A model generated the notes under the pieces. That model saw only the letters and a program-made list of their open reading frames with translations. It ran no database searches and had not been told where the DNA came from. This document shows positions 8,207 to 17,362 of a stretch of DNA of 64,000 nt, one piece after another (positions within the stretch are counted from its first letter, which is position 1; every line of letters begins with the position of its first letter). Both the position numbers and the translations under genes were made by a program. This DNA comes from RYN-230 sp963768945 (GTDB lineage Bacteria > Actinomycetota > Actinomycetes > Streptosporangiales > Streptosporangiaceae): positions 222,888-286,887 of the forward strand of contig CAVYJW010000002.1 in assembly GCA_963768945.1 (NCBI GenBank), in the 5' to 3' direction.

Positions 8207-8935
8207 GTGCCGACCGAGAGCAGCCAGAGGATGACCAGACCAGGACCTGATACCCCCGGACTCGCGCGGGCCGATTTGGTGCGCGTCCTGGAATCAGCAG
8301 CCCGGCTGCAGGAGGTTGTTCCTGATGCTGTCCTGGTGGGCGGCTCTGCGGCCGCACTCTGGGCCAATCACCGCTCTTCTTATGATCATGACCACGTACT
8401 GGCAGACCTGGGTGCGCGCTTCGATGCGGTACTCGGCGCAATCGAAGAGACCGACGGGTGGGTCACTAACCGGATTACTCCCGGGAAGATCATCCTGGAC
8501 GAGCTCGGGGATATTGAGTCCGGTGTTCGTCAGCTCATCCGGAACAGGCCGTTGGAAGTCGCGGAAGTTGCCCTTCCCTCCGGGCATGTCCTCCGGGTGC
8601 CAACCGCGGACGAGACCCTGCGGATCAAGGGCTACCTAGTTGTGCGGCGCAATCAGGTGCGCGACTACATCGATGTCGCCGCTCTCTCCGACCGGTGCGG
8701 GATCGCTCATGCCGCAGAAGTCCTCGGACATCTCGACGATTACTATTCCGACCAGCGAAGCGGCGGAGCAGAGGGTGCCGCCACCCAGCTTGCCCGGCAG
8801 TTGGCCGATCCACGGCCCGCGGATACCCGGGCGGTCAAGCAGCTTCGCGACTACAAGGGCCTGGATACCCGGTGGGCTGACTGGGGGAACGTGACTGCCG
8901 TTTGCCGGGCGGTCGCGGTGGAGATGGTGGCATGA
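8207..8935 (+). CDS. AbiEii/AbiGii-like nucleotidyltransferase (putative toxin)
   Basis: A 242-residue protein resembling the nucleotidyltransferase toxins of AbiE-type toxin-antitoxin systems. The NTase core shows VGGSAAALWANHRSS, then DHDHVLADL with the paired acidic residues. A later LRIKGYLVVRRNQVRDYIDV segment is typical of the family, with a basic residue and an aspartate near the active site. Family members transfer nucleotides to RNA or protein targets and arrest growth. The start is GTG 8207 (ATG 8231 possible). Its TGA overlaps the ATG of the HTH gene. Codon use has more A/T in third positions than neighbouring operons, hinting at acquisition. Confidence 0.75.
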   Translation: MPTESSQRMTRPGPDTPGLARADLVRVLESAARLQEVVPDAVLVGGSAAALWANHRSSYDHDHVLADLGARFDAVLGAIEETDGWVTNRITPGKIILDELGDIESGVRQLIRNRPLEVAEVALPSGHVLRVPTADETLRIKGYLVVRRNQVRDYIDVAALSDRCGIAHAAEVLGHLDDYYSDQRSGGAEGAATQLARQLADPRPADTRAVKQLRDYKGLDTRWADWGNVTAVCRAVAVEMVA

Positions 8936-9501
8936 CCAGCCCCCTGAGGTTCCGCAACATCACCGCCTCGCCGGAAGACCCTGTCGAAACCTGGCCCTTC
9001 GAGGGTGTGCTCGCCGCAGTCGAGCGGGGCACGATCCCCGATTGGCGTCGCCTGGCGCAGGCGATCCGGGCCGACCCCTGGGGGCCAGTGGCCCAGCAAG
9101 TGCTGGAAGCCGTCCAGCTTTCCCGTCCTTACGGCACTACCGAACTCCTCGAGGGAGTGGTCAACCGTGCCCGCGAGCGTGCCGCCGATTCGGAGCGCGC
9201 CGAGGTGGCCACTGAGATCCGGGAGCTCGTGAGCGCATCTGGCCTGTCGCAGCAGGATTTCGCCGCACGTCTGGGAACGTCGCGGTCCCGCCTGTCCACT
9301 TACATGTCCGGCAAGGTTGTGCCGTCGGCAGCGCTGATCGTGCGGATGCGGCGAGCGGCGTCGAAGTTACCCGGCCCGCCGTGGTGGGCGTGTCCGGCAG
9401 CCGGCCTGCCGTGGTGCGAGCCGGCCTGCTGCAGCCTGAAGCGGGTGATTTGCTGGCTTTCGCACGGGGCCCGGCCCGGGACGTGGGTTACTTTGACCTA
9501 G
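8932..9501 (+). CDS. XRE-type helix-turn-helix protein (putative antitoxin/autorepressor)
   Basis: A 189-residue protein encoded 4 nt inside the end of the nucleotidyltransferase gene, the arrangement of a two-gene toxin-antitoxin operon. Residues 10-70 form an alpha-helical region (WPFEGVLAAVERGTIPDW) seen in partners of actinobacterial AbiEii-like toxins. An XRE helix-turn-helix follows (SGLSQQDFAARLGTSRSRLS, about residues 104-123). The last 45 residues are unusually rich in Trp, Cys and Pro and look out of frame, so a small indel after about 9360 is possible. It likely neutralises the toxin and binds the upstream palindrome; this is inferred from the arrangement. Confidence 0.7.
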   Translation: MTSPLRFRNITASPEDPVETWPFEGVLAAVERGTIPDWRRLAQAIRADPWGPVAQQVLEAVQLSRPYGTTELLEGVVNRARERAADSERAEVATEIRELVSASGLSQQDFAARLGTSRSRLSTYMSGKVVPSAALIVRMRRAASKLPGPPWWACPAAGLPWCEPACCSLKRVICWLSHGARPGTWVTLT

Positions 9502-9527
9502 ACGCACTCGGACTTTGGAGGGATGCG

Positions 9528-10799
9528 ATGTCCCAGTACCCAGACGAACTGGGCTCATGGTGGACGGAGTTTCCCGGCAGCGACCGAGCCGGCTGGGTCA
9601 CGCCCTCCCCGCCCTCCCTGGGTGCTCTTGCCCCGGCGCAGGACGGTGTCAGGGGCGCTGTCTCGAGGCGGGCGCTCAAGCGCAGGCTGGTGATCCCCCC
9701 TGGCAAGCGCGAGCGAGCCAAGCGCGAGGAAGTGGCAGAGTGGCGACGCCAGACGATCGCCGCTATCCGGGAGCCGTCCCTCAAGTCGGGTGTGATCACA
9801 GTGGGCTCGGGCTTCGGGGGAACCGGCAAGACTGACGTGGCGGTGACGCTCGCGGCGATCTACGCCGCTGCCCGGCCCGCCGACCGCGTCATCCTTGCCG
9901 ACAGCAACGACGATATGCCCCATGGGTACATCAGGCTCGGCGGAGTACCGGTCGAGGCGCTGCCGGCGGACAAGCGGACGTTGTCCATCCGGGGCTTCTA
10001 CCGAGCCTGCACGGATGCCAGCATCAAGGTTTACGCGGATCTGCGCGATGCAGTCGCCTGGCTCCAAGGTGTGGCTGTGATCCGTGGCGACACTGCCGAC
10101 GAGTGCGTGGGGATCGATTTTGGCGAGCATGAGTACCTGACGGTGCTGGAGTTCCTCCAGTGCATGTCCAACATCGTGATCAACGATGGCGGCACGGGAC
10201 TGTTTGCCAAGCTTCAGGTCGGCACGCTCCTGCATGGCGACAAGTACGTCTTCGTAACGGAGGCCTCGCAGCTGGGCTTCTGGTCGATCGATCAGGTCTT
10301 CAGCCGGTACCGGAATTATGAGGGCGAAAATGATAGGCCGCTAAGTGAGCGGGAAAAGAAGCACCTCAAGGGGCTCATGGACGAGGCCACGATCGTGGTG
10401 GATAAGTTCAGCGGAAGCGACCCCGAGCAGGCCCGGTGGCTGACCCGGATCCGCGAGGGCTTCGAGGGGACGCAAGTGTCGGTGGTTGCCACTCCCTGGG
10501 ACCAGGCGCTCGCCAACCGCGTGGCCCTGGATCTTGGTGCTGTCGCCGGGCCCACGCTGGACGCCAAGCTGGCGATGGCCGAAGTGGTGCTGCGCGGAGT
10601 CGACCTGGCCAACCGCAGACGTCTCGGTCTTCCCGACGAGGAGGCGGACGGCGCCGGCCACGGCCAGGGAGTGCCCCCCGAGCCGCCACGCTGGTTCTCG
10701 GAGCCTGAGCGACCGGCATCCGCCGCTGCATCCGAGCAGCCAGGCGATGACGCTGAGCCCGTGCAGTCGCCATGGCCAACCGCAGGAGCAGGCGGCTGA
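9528..10799 (+). CDS. MinD/ParA-like ATPase with a divergent Walker A motif
   Basis: A 423-residue protein starting at ATG 9528 with a strong GGAGGG ribosome site. Residues 1-80 are a basic N-terminal region. The P-loop reads GSGFGGTGKTD (about 93-103). In ParA/MinD proteins this motif is KGGxGKT; here the signature lysine is Phe, while the second lysine (GKT) is kept. The A-prime motif is VILADSNDD. The C-terminal 60 residues are Pro/Glu-rich and look disordered. It follows the toxin-antitoxin-like pair by 26 nt. Related MinD-like ATPases occur next to type VII secretion genes, but none are seen here, so the partner is unknown. Confidence 0.7.
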   Translation: MSQYPDELGSWWTEFPGSDRAGWVTPSPPSLGALAPAQDGVRGAVSRRALKRRLVIPPGKRERAKREEVAEWRRQTIAAIREPSLKSGVITVGSGFGGTGKTDVAVTLAAIYAAARPADRVILADSNDDMPHGYIRLGGVPVEALPADKRTLSIRGFYRACTDASIKVYADLRDAVAWLQGVAVIRGDTADECVGIDFGEHEYLTVLEFLQCMSNIVINDGGTGLFAKLQVGTLLHGDKYVFVTEASQLGFWSIDQVFSRYRNYEGENDRPLSEREKKHLKGLMDEATIVVDKFSGSDPEQARWLTRIREGFEGTQVSVVATPWDQALANRVALDLGAVAGPTLDAKLAMAEVVLRGVDLANRRRLGLPDEEADGAGHGQGVPPEPPRWFSEPERPASAAASEQPGDDAEPVQSPWPTAGAGG

Positions 10800-10831
10800 G
10801 CTCCCAGGCCCGGCCCCGCTGGGATGGTGCC

Positions 10832-12103
10832 ATGTACGACGAGGAGCAGGTCGCCGCGATACGCCGCTGGCCTATCGACGCGACGGAGAAGGGCTTCGGC
10901 GGCCCAGCGCACCAGTCGCCGGTGACCGCCGCGGAGCTGGCCGGCGAACGTCTCAGCGCCGGGTTCCTCAGCACGCCGCGGGTCCTGCTGCGAGAGCAGG
11001 CCCTGCGCCACAACATCTCGGCCATGGCTGCTTACAGCGCGGCGAATGCCGTCAGCCTGTTCCCGCACGGTAAGACCACCATGGCACCGCAGATTCTCGC
11101 GGCCCAGCTGGACGCCGGCGCCGGCGGCATCACTGCCGCGTCCATCTCGCAGGTCCGGGTGTTCCGCCGCTTCGGCGTGCGGAACGTCCTGCTCGCCAAC
11201 GAGGTCGTGGATGACGCCTCCATCAGCTGGCTGGCCACCGAGCTGACCGAGGACGAGCAGTTCTCCTTTCTCTGCTACGTCGATAGCGTCACGGGGGCCG
11301 GGCGGCTGGACGGGATGCTTGCGGCACGTGGTTTCACGGGCCGGCTGCGCGTGCTCGTCGAACTCGGGCACGACGACGGCCGCACCGGCTGCCGTTCGAT
11401 CGCGGAGGCGCTCGCCGTGGCGGCCGCTGTCGGGCGCGCGCCGCGACTCCAGCTCGCCGGCATGGCTGGCTTCGAGGGCTCCCTGCTGGCCCCCACGCCA
11501 GGCGAGACCGCCCAGAAGGCCCGGCTGTACTGCGCGGAACTGGGGCAGCTGGCCCAGTCGCTCGCCGCTTCGGGACAGTTCCCGGAGCCGCCGGTGGTGA
11601 CCGCCGGCGGCTCCGCCTACTTCGATGTTGTCGTCGAGGTGCTCGGCCGCAGCCGCGACTGGAGCCTGGTCCTGCGCAGCGGGTGTTACGTCACCCACGA
11701 CCATGGGCTGTACAGCCGCATCGCGCCATCCGGACGGAAAATCCCGGCCGTGCCCATCCTGGAACCGGCGCTCGAAGCATGGGCACCGGTGCTCTCCCGG
11801 CCCGAGCGCCAAACCGCGGTGCTGGGAATCGGCCGCCGGGACCTCTCGTTCGATGCGGGCAATCCCATCGTCCTGCACGGGCGCGCGGCCGACGGGACGA
11901 CCCTCGACACGGGCGGTTCGGTGGTCAGGCGGCTCTTCGACCAGCACGCGGTGCTGTCAGTCCCGGCCGGCTCCGGGCTCGCGCCCGGCGACGAGGTCTG
12001 CCTGGGTATCTCGCATCCGTGCACAACCTTCGACAAGTGGCGGTGGATCCCGGTGCTCGATGCCGAGGATCGCATTACCGACGTGATACGCACGTTCTTC
12101 TGA
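10832..12103 (+). CDS. D-serine dehydratase/D-threonine aldolase-like PLP enzyme
   Basis: A 423-residue fold-type III PLP enzyme (alanine racemase N-terminal barrel with a DSD1-like C-terminal domain). The PLP lysine is in LFPHGKTTMAP (Lys81 from the start used here). The C-terminal metal site of this family is visible as GISHPCTTFDKW, with the His and Cys that hold zinc in eukaryotic D-serine dehydratase. It should deaminate or cleave a D-hydroxy amino acid. ATG 10832 begins the conserved region; ATG 10772, overlapping the ATPase gene, is an alternative. Its TGA is immediately followed by the stop of the convergent SDR gene. Confidence 0.85.
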   Translation: MYDEEQVAAIRRWPIDATEKGFGGPAHQSPVTAAELAGERLSAGFLSTPRVLLREQALRHNISAMAAYSAANAVSLFPHGKTTMAPQILAAQLDAGAGGITAASISQVRVFRRFGVRNVLLANEVVDDASISWLATELTEDEQFSFLCYVDSVTGAGRLDGMLAARGFTGRLRVLVELGHDDGRTGCRSIAEALAVAAAVGRAPRLQLAGMAGFEGSLLAPTPGETAQKARLYCAELGQLAQSLAASGQFPEPPVVTAGGSAYFDVVVEVLGRSRDWSLVLRSGCYVTHDHGLYSRIAPSGRKIPAVPILEPALEAWAPVLSRPERQTAVLGIGRRDLSFDAGNPIVLHGRAADGTTLDTGGSVVRRLFDQHAVLSVPAGSGLAPGDEVCLGISHPCTTFDKWRWIPVLDAEDRITDVIRTFF

Positions 12104-12871
12104 TCACATGACGGCCAGCTGCCCGCCGTCGATGACGATCCCGGCGCCGGTGATGAACGAAGCGTCATCCGAGGCCAGGAAGGCGTACGCCGCTGCCACC
12201 TCGGATGACCGGCCAGGACGGCCCAGCGGAATGTTCCCGGCGGCATACGCCTGGGCGAATTCCTCTCCGCCGAGGTCGGTCCTGATGGCCGCATTAAGGG
12301 GTGTCTCAATGTAGCCGGGGCACAGGGCGTTGACGCGAATGCCATACTGCCCGAGCTCGACAGCCATGGTCTTGGTCAGGAGCAGCACGCCGCCCTTGGA
12401 CGCGTTGTAGTGAGCGTAGTCCGCCTCGCCGCCCAGGCCGTTCGTCGAGGACATGTTGACGATGACCCCCCCGCCGCCCTGGTCCACCAGCACCCTGGCC
12501 ACTGCCTGCGCCACCAGGAACATCCCGCGCAGGTTCACCGTGATCATGCGGTCCCAGTGAGACGGGGTAATCCTGAGAAAGGGCTCTCGCCACGCGACCC
12601 CGGCGTTGTTGATCAGAACGTCGATGCCACCCAGCGCCTCGCAGGCCGAGCCGGCCAGCCGCGTCACGTCGTCTTCGCCGCTGACATCCGCCGGAATCCC
12701 AGAAACGGTCCCGAATTGCCTCAACTCGGCGACAGCCGCATCCACCTCGTCAGCGTCGAGGCCGCACAGGAACACGCGGGCTCCCTCCTCGAGGAAACGC
12801 TGGGCGGTCGCCTTGCCGATCCCGCTGCTGCCCCCGCTGATGAGAACTCTCTTGTCCCGGAGCCCGCGCAT
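12104..12871 (-). CDS. SDR-family oxidoreductase
   Basis: A 255-residue classical short-chain dehydrogenase. The cofactor motif is GGSSGIG (residues 13-19), the NNAG motif and the catalytic Ser (NMSSTNG) and YNASK are all present, and the C-terminus is the usual GIVIDGGQLAVM. The basic or acidic residue after the second beta strand suggests NAD preference, but this is weak. It converges end to end, with zero spacing, on the PLP enzyme gene. Substrate is not predictable. Confidence 0.9.
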   Translation of the reverse strand: MRGLRDKRVLISGGSSGIGKATAQRFLEEGARVFLCGLDADEVDAAVAELRQFGTVSGIPADVSGEDDVTRLAGSACEALGGIDVLINNAGVAWREPFLRITPSHWDRMITVNLRGMFLVAQAVARVLVDQGGGGVIVNMSSTNGLGGEADYAHYNASKGGVLLLTKTMAVELGQYGIRVNALCPGYIETPLNAAIRTDLGGEEFAQAYAAGNIPLGRPGRSSEVAAAYAFLASDDASFITGAGIVIDGGQLAVM

Positions 12872-12893
12872 TGCACTCTCCTCCAGTTCCTGC

Positions 12894-15038
12894 TCACCGT
12901 TTGCCGGCGGAGAACCCGTCCGGGATCCCGGCGGCGGTCAGGATGAAGGCCAGGATCTCAGCCTCGTACCGGAGCCGGTCGTAGCGTCCGGCCGGGCCCA
13001 CGTGCGCCCCGGCGCCCAGCTCGGGCCGGAACAGGACCCGGCTGCCGGCGGTGCGCGCGGCGGTATCGGTGGCCCGGAGCCGGGCTACCCACTTGGCCGG
13101 CTCGTGGATCAGCACCCGCGGGTCGTGCAGGCTCCCGGTGACCAGCAGGTCGGGCCGCGGGCCGGGCGGGACGCTGTCATACGGGCTGTAGGACCGCAGG
13201 TACGCCCGCACGGCCGGGTCGCGGGGGTCACCCCACTCGTCCCACTCGGTGACGGTCAGCGGGATGGCCGGGTCGAGCATCGTGGTCACCACGTCCACGA
13301 ACGGGACCTCGGCGACCACCGCCCGCCACCGGCCCGGCGCCAGGGAGAACACCGCGCCCTGGAGCAGCCCCCCGGCCGACAGGCCGCGAGAGGAGATCCG
13401 GTCCGGGGCCGCCCACCCTGCACCGGCCAGCATGTCTGCGGCGGCGATGAAGTCGGTGAACGTGGTGCGCTTGCGGTCCAGGCGGCCGCCGGTCCACCAG
13501 CGGCGGCCGCCCTCGCCGCCGCCGCGCACGTGCGCCACCGCGTACACGAATCCGCGGTCCAGCAGGCTCGGCGTGGCCACGCTGAATTCCGGCCAGGAGC
13601 ACGCCTCGTACGCGCCGTACCCGTACAGCAGGGCAGGGGCGGAGCCGTCGCGGTCCAGTCCGCGCCGGTACGCCACGGTGACCGGGATGGTGGTGCCATC
13701 CGCGGCGGGCGCGCTGATCCGCTCGCTCACGTACGCCGCCGGGTCATACCCGGGCACGTCCTGGCGCTTGCGCAGCTCCCAGCGGCCGCTGGCCAGCTCC
13801 ACGTCATGCCAGGCCGGCGGCTCGGTCAGCGACTCGGTCCGCACCGTCACCGCGGTGGCCGCATACTCCTCGTTGACGGCCAGGGCCAGCGCCCGCTCCG
13901 GGCCGCCCGCCTCGATCAGCCGCTGCGCCCCGCTCTCGCGGTCCACCACGCGCAGCTGGGTCGCGGCCCCGTGCCGCTGCTCCACCACCAGGTAGCGGCC
14001 GAACACGTCGCAGCGCACCAGCCGGGTGTCCCAGGCTCCCCCGATGACCTCCGTCCAGCTCAGCCCGGACCACGGGGCCTGTCCCGGCGCCGTGGCGGGG
14101 GCGCGGACCAGCCGGAACTCGGCCGCCCCGGCGTTGGTGACCAGGTACAGCTCGCCCCCGCCCGGCCCGTCCGCATGGTCCGCGTAGTACTCCGTCCCCC
14201 GCCTTCTTTTTTCCGCAACGAAAGGTTTCGCGCCACTGTCCTGCGCCGGGATCATCAGGGTCTCGGTGGTATCCCGGGACGCAGTCTCGATCAGCAGCCA
14301 CACCCCGCTGCGGGTGGCCCGGACGGTCAGCTCGAACCGCTCGTCGTCCTCCCGGTACACCAGCGTGTCGCGGCCCGGCGCGGTGCCCAGCTCGTGCCGC
14401 CAGACCTCGTGCGGCCGGTACGCCGCGTCGGTCACCACGTAGAGCAGCGCCCGGGAGTCGGCCGCCCAGGCCAGCCCGTAGTATGTGCGCTCGATGCGCT
14501 CGCCCAGGTCGGCGCCGGCGGCCAGGTCACGGACCCGCAGCTGGTACACCTCGTCGCCGGCGAAGTCGACCGAGTAGGCCAGGTACCGCCCATCCGGGCT
14601 GACCTCGCGGACGCCCAGCTCCGCGTAGCTGCCGGTACAGGCCGGGTCGTCCAGCAGGAGGTTCTCGTCCAGCAGTATCTCGCCGGGGCCCTGGCGGCCC
14701 GCGGCCCGGCAGAACTGCTCCAGCTGCTGGCCGGCGACGGTCCTGGTGAAGTACCAGAACGCACCCCGGCGCCAGCGGGCCGACTCCTCGGCCGGCGCCA
14801 GCCTGGCGGCCATCTCCGCGAACAGCTCCTCGCGCAGCCCGTGCTGGGCCGCGGTCTGCGCGTCGTACCAGGCGCGCTCGGCGGCCAGGTACTCCCGCAT
14901 CTGCGGCCCGTCCCGGTCGCGCATCCAGGCGTAGGGGTCGGCGTCCGGGCCGCCGCCCGCGGGCATCTGGCGAGGCGCGGCCGGCGGCCCGGAGCTCGTC
15001 ATCCCGGCCCCCGTGGCCGGAGGCGTCTTGCCGGTCAC
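12894..15038 (-). CDS. Oligopeptidase B-like S9 prolyl oligopeptidase
   Basis: A 714-residue cytosolic serine peptidase. The N-terminal half is the seven-bladed propeller that excludes large proteins (LDENLL, VSPDGRYLAYSVD). The C-terminal alpha/beta-hydrolase domain starts near DGTTIPVTVAYRRG. The nucleophile is Ser554 in RGLSAGGLLQGA, the Asp is in GSLHDPRV, and the His is in GAHVGPAGRY; the usual motif there is GAGHGG, so the His is shifted by one residue. GTG 15038 overlaps the stop of the P1 peptidase gene (GTGA), which would couple two peptide-degrading enzymes. ATG 15002 is an alternative start. Confidence 0.9.
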   Translation of the reverse strand: MTGKTPPATGAGMTSSGPPAAPRQMPAGGGPDADPYAWMRDRDGPQMREYLAAERAWYDAQTAAQHGLREELFAEMAARLAPAEESARWRRGAFWYFTRTVAGQQLEQFCRAAGRQGPGEILLDENLLLDDPACTGSYAELGVREVSPDGRYLAYSVDFAGDEVYQLRVRDLAAGADLGERIERTYYGLAWAADSRALLYVVTDAAYRPHEVWRHELGTAPGRDTLVYREDDERFELTVRATRSGVWLLIETASRDTTETLMIPAQDSGAKPFVAEKRRRGTEYYADHADGPGGGELYLVTNAGAAEFRLVRAPATAPGQAPWSGLSWTEVIGGAWDTRLVRCDVFGRYLVVEQRHGAATQLRVVDRESGAQRLIEAGGPERALALAVNEEYAATAVTVRTESLTEPPAWHDVELASGRWELRKRQDVPGYDPAAYVSERISAPAADGTTIPVTVAYRRGLDRDGSAPALLYGYGAYEACSWPEFSVATPSLLDRGFVYAVAHVRGGGEGGRRWWTGGRLDRKRTTFTDFIAAADMLAGAGWAAPDRISSRGLSAGGLLQGAVFSLAPGRWRAVVAEVPFVDVVTTMLDPAIPLTVTEWDEWGDPRDPAVRAYLRSYSPYDSVPPGPRPDLLVTGSLHDPRVLIHEPAKWVARLRATDTAARTAGSRVLFRPELGAGAHVGPAGRYDRLRYEAEILAFILTAAGIPDGFSAGKR

Positions 15039-16123
15039 CGCGCGCCGCCCGGTGTTCCCGGGCCGGCCGGTGTTGCCGGGCTGCCCGGTGTTGCCGGGCT
15101 GCCCGGTATCCCCGGGCGGCCCGCGAGCAGCGCGCGCAGCGGGCCGGCGGGCAGCCCGTAGGAGGTGTGGCCGTCCCGGCCGGTCACCGTCTTCGCCTGC
15201 AGCAGGCTGTTCAGCACGGCCTCCTCGGTCGCCTCGACCACGGCGGCGAAGTAGTCGTCCAGCGCGCTGCCGGTCACCGGGGGCCGGGACGGCGCGGTCC
15301 CGCGCGGCGCGCGGAGCCCGGTGGCCAGGGCCAGGAAGATCTCCCCGCTGGCGTGGTGCGCGGTGCTGCCCAGCCGGGCCAGGCCCAGCCCGGCCCGGCG
15401 GGCCAGCCGCTGGCAGGCCGCCGCGTCCAGCGGACCGTCGGTGAGCACCACCACGATGCAGGATCCCGCCGGTCCGGGCCGGGCACGGGCCGCAGCACCC
15501 GGTTCGGCCCCGTCTGCAGGGCCGGCCGCCGGATCCGGCAGCAGCCGCCCGGCGGGCACCCCGGCCACGGTGAGCCGTTCCCGGTCACCGAAGTTGGTCA
15601 TCGTGACCACCCCCACGGTCGCCCCGCCGGGGACCATCCGGGACGCGCTCCCGATGCCGCCCTTGTACCCCAGGCAGCTCATCCCGGTCCCGGCGCCGAC
15701 CGCGCCCTCCGCGGTCCCGGGCAGGACCGCGGCCCCGGCGGACGCCCTGGCCGCCGCCAGCGCGTCCCGTACGTCGCCCGGCTGCACCTGCATCCGGCGG
15801 TTCTCGCTCAGGAAACTGTCGTCGCACTCCGCCACGATGGGGATGATCACGTCCTCGGCCCCGATCGCGGGCTGCTCACCCATCAGCAGCTCGCAGGCCG
15901 CGTCGTAGACGCGTCCCAGTTGCATGGTCGAGGTCAGGAAGACGGGGGTCTCGGCCAGTCCCCATTCCTGGGCGGCCAGCAGGCCGGTGCATTCGCCCGC
16001 CCCGTTGAGCACCGCGCCGCCGGCCGGGATGGGGAAACGGAACAGGTCGCCGCCCGGGTCGATCACGGTCACCCCGGTCCGCGCCGTGCCGCGGCCGGCC
16101 GGCGGGGTGGCTCGTCCCGCCAC
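15035..16123 (-). CDS. P1-family (DmpA/BapA-type) peptidase, main open frame
   Basis: This 362-residue frame covers most of a P1 peptidase, the self-processing N-terminal-nucleophile aminopeptidases. Family marks are GAGTGMSCLGYKGGIGSASR, including the conserved processing region and nucleophile serine, plus GTAEGAVGAG, VVVLTDGPLD and HHASGEIFLALATG. The real N-terminus (VPDLGITLGLLPPGPTGS) is encoded upstream in another frame up to 16227, so this gene is interrupted by a frameshift. The C-terminus is a collagen-like PG repeat encoded by four 18-bp units. Confidence 0.8.
   Translation of the reverse strand: MAGRATPPAGRGTARTGVTVIDPGGDLFRFPIPAGGAVLNGAGECTGLLAAQEWGLAETPVFLTSTMQLGRVYDAACELLMGEQPAIGAEDVIIPIVAECDDSFLSENRRMQVQPGDVRDALAAARASAGAAVLPGTAEGAVGAGTGMSCLGYKGGIGSASRMVPGGATVGVVTMTNFGDRERLTVAGVPAGRLLPDPAAGPADGAEPGAAARARPGPAGSCIVVVLTDGPLDAAACQRLARRAGLGLARLGSTAHHASGEIFLALATGLRAPRGTAPSRPPVTGSALDDYFAAVVEATEEAVLNSLLQAKTVTGRDGHTSYGLPAGPLRALLAGRPGIPGSPATPGSPATPAGPGTPGGAR
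15049..15120 (+). repeat. 18-bp minisatellite in the P1 peptidase tail
   Basis: There are four tandem 18-bp units (CCGGTGTTGCCGGGCTGC type) at 15049, 15067, 15085 and 15103, the middle two identical. On the coding strand they give Gly/Pro/Ser/Ala repeats at the peptidase C-terminus. Confidence 0.85.
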
Positions 16124-16227
16124 ACCGTGGCGTGCCCCAGCCCGGCCCCGGGCACGTCGAGTACCGACCCGGTCGGGCCCGGTGGCAGCAGCCCGAGGGT
16201 GATGCCAAGATCAGGAACACGCGGCAT
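16069..16227 (-). pseudogene. Frameshifted N-terminal part of the P1 peptidase
   Basis: Reading from ATG 16227 gives 52 residues beginning MPRVPDLGITLGLLPPG and then SVLDVPGAGLGHATVWRDEP. This is the conserved start of DmpA-family proteins. The frame ends at a TGA at 16069-16071. The expected continuation (ARTGVTVIDPGG) is in the frame of the 15035-16123 entry. One inserted base, or two deleted, between about 16071 and 16110 explains the break. Confidence 0.75.
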
Positions 16228-16271
16228 CCCGCGATGGTAACCGCCGCCGCGCCGCCCTGGGGAGGCTGCCC

Positions 16272-17337
16272 GTGAGCTTGCCGGTGCCGGTGGTGTGGAG
16301 CGAGGACTGCCTGCGGCACGAGCCCGCGGGCGAGGTGTGGCTCGGCCTGCGTGAGCCGGGCACCGAGGTCCCCGAACGCGCGCTGGTGCTGCGCGACGCG
16401 CTGGCCGCGGCGGGCGCGCCGGTCACCGCCGCGCGGGAGCACGACGACTCGATCCTGCGCCGGGTGCACGACCCCGGGCTGCTCGGCCACCTGGCCACGG
16501 TGTGGGCCGACTGGGAGGCGGCCGGGCTGCCCGCGGACTACGGCCGGGACCGGGTGGTGCCCTACGTGTTCCCCACGCCGGGCCTGCTGGGCGGCCTGCC
16601 ACCACGGACCCCGCCGGCCGTGCACGGCCGGGCCGGGCTGTACTGCTACGACACCATGACGCTGGTCGGCCCGGGCAGCTGGGCCGCGATCCGGGGTGGC
16701 GTGAACGCCGCGCAGACCGCCGCCGACCTGGTCAGCTCGGGTACGCCGGCGGCCTACGCGCTGTGCCTGGCCACCCGGGCACCATGCCACCCGCAGTGCC
16801 TACGGCGGGTCCTGCTACCTGAACAACGCCGCGGTCGCCGCCGAGGCACTCCGGGTGGCCGGGGCGGCCCGGGTCGCGGTGCTGGACATCGACGCGCACC
16901 ACGGCAACGGCACCCAGATGATCTTCTGGGACCGGGCCGACGTCTGGTACGGGTCACTGCACGTCGATCCGGGCGCGGGCTGGTTCCCGCACTACGCGGG
17001 CTACGCGGACGAGCGCGGCGCGGGCCCGGGCGCGGGCTTCACCCGGAACCTGCCGCTCCCCCCCGGGACCGGCGACGACGGCTGGCTGGCCGCGCTCGGC
17101 GTGCTGTGCGGGGAAGCGCATGCTTGTGCCCCGGACGCCGTGGTGGTGTCGATGGGCCTGGACGCGGCGGCGGCCGACCCGGAAAGTCCCCTGCGGGTGA
17201 CCGAGGCCGGGTACCGGGCGGCCGGGCACCGGATCGCCGCGCTGGGCCCGGCCGTACTCGTCCAGGAAGGCGGCTACCACCTCCCCACCCTGGGCGCCCA
17301 TGCGGTAGCCACGCTGGAGGGCTGCGCCAGCCCCTGA
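16272..17337 (+). pseudogene. Histone-deacetylase-fold amidohydrolase, frameshifted in the active-site motif
   Basis: The first part (MSLPVPVVWSEDCLRHEPAG to about 16780) and the second part (from YGGSCYLNNAAV, 16801, through VLDIDAHHGNGTQ to GCASP, 17337) are both clear class II HDAC/acetylpolyamine-amidohydrolase sequence, but they lie in different frames. Between them the family has LATRPPGHHAT; here CTGGCCACCCGGGCACCATGCC encodes only the edges of it. An 8-nt loss fits both the missing codons and the frame change. The tandem catalytic histidines are lost or disrupted, so the product would be inactive unless this is a sequencing error. The reaction of the family is hydrolysis of an acetylated amine such as acetylpolyamine. 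Confidence 0.8.
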
Positions 17338-17362
17338 CCGCCTCCACCCACGGACAGTCCGT

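Noticed and set aside
9381..9527. N-terminal extension of the MinD-like ATPase into the HTH gene
   Set aside because: ATG 9528 has a strong GGAGGG site, and the upstream stretch overlaps the HTH coding region.
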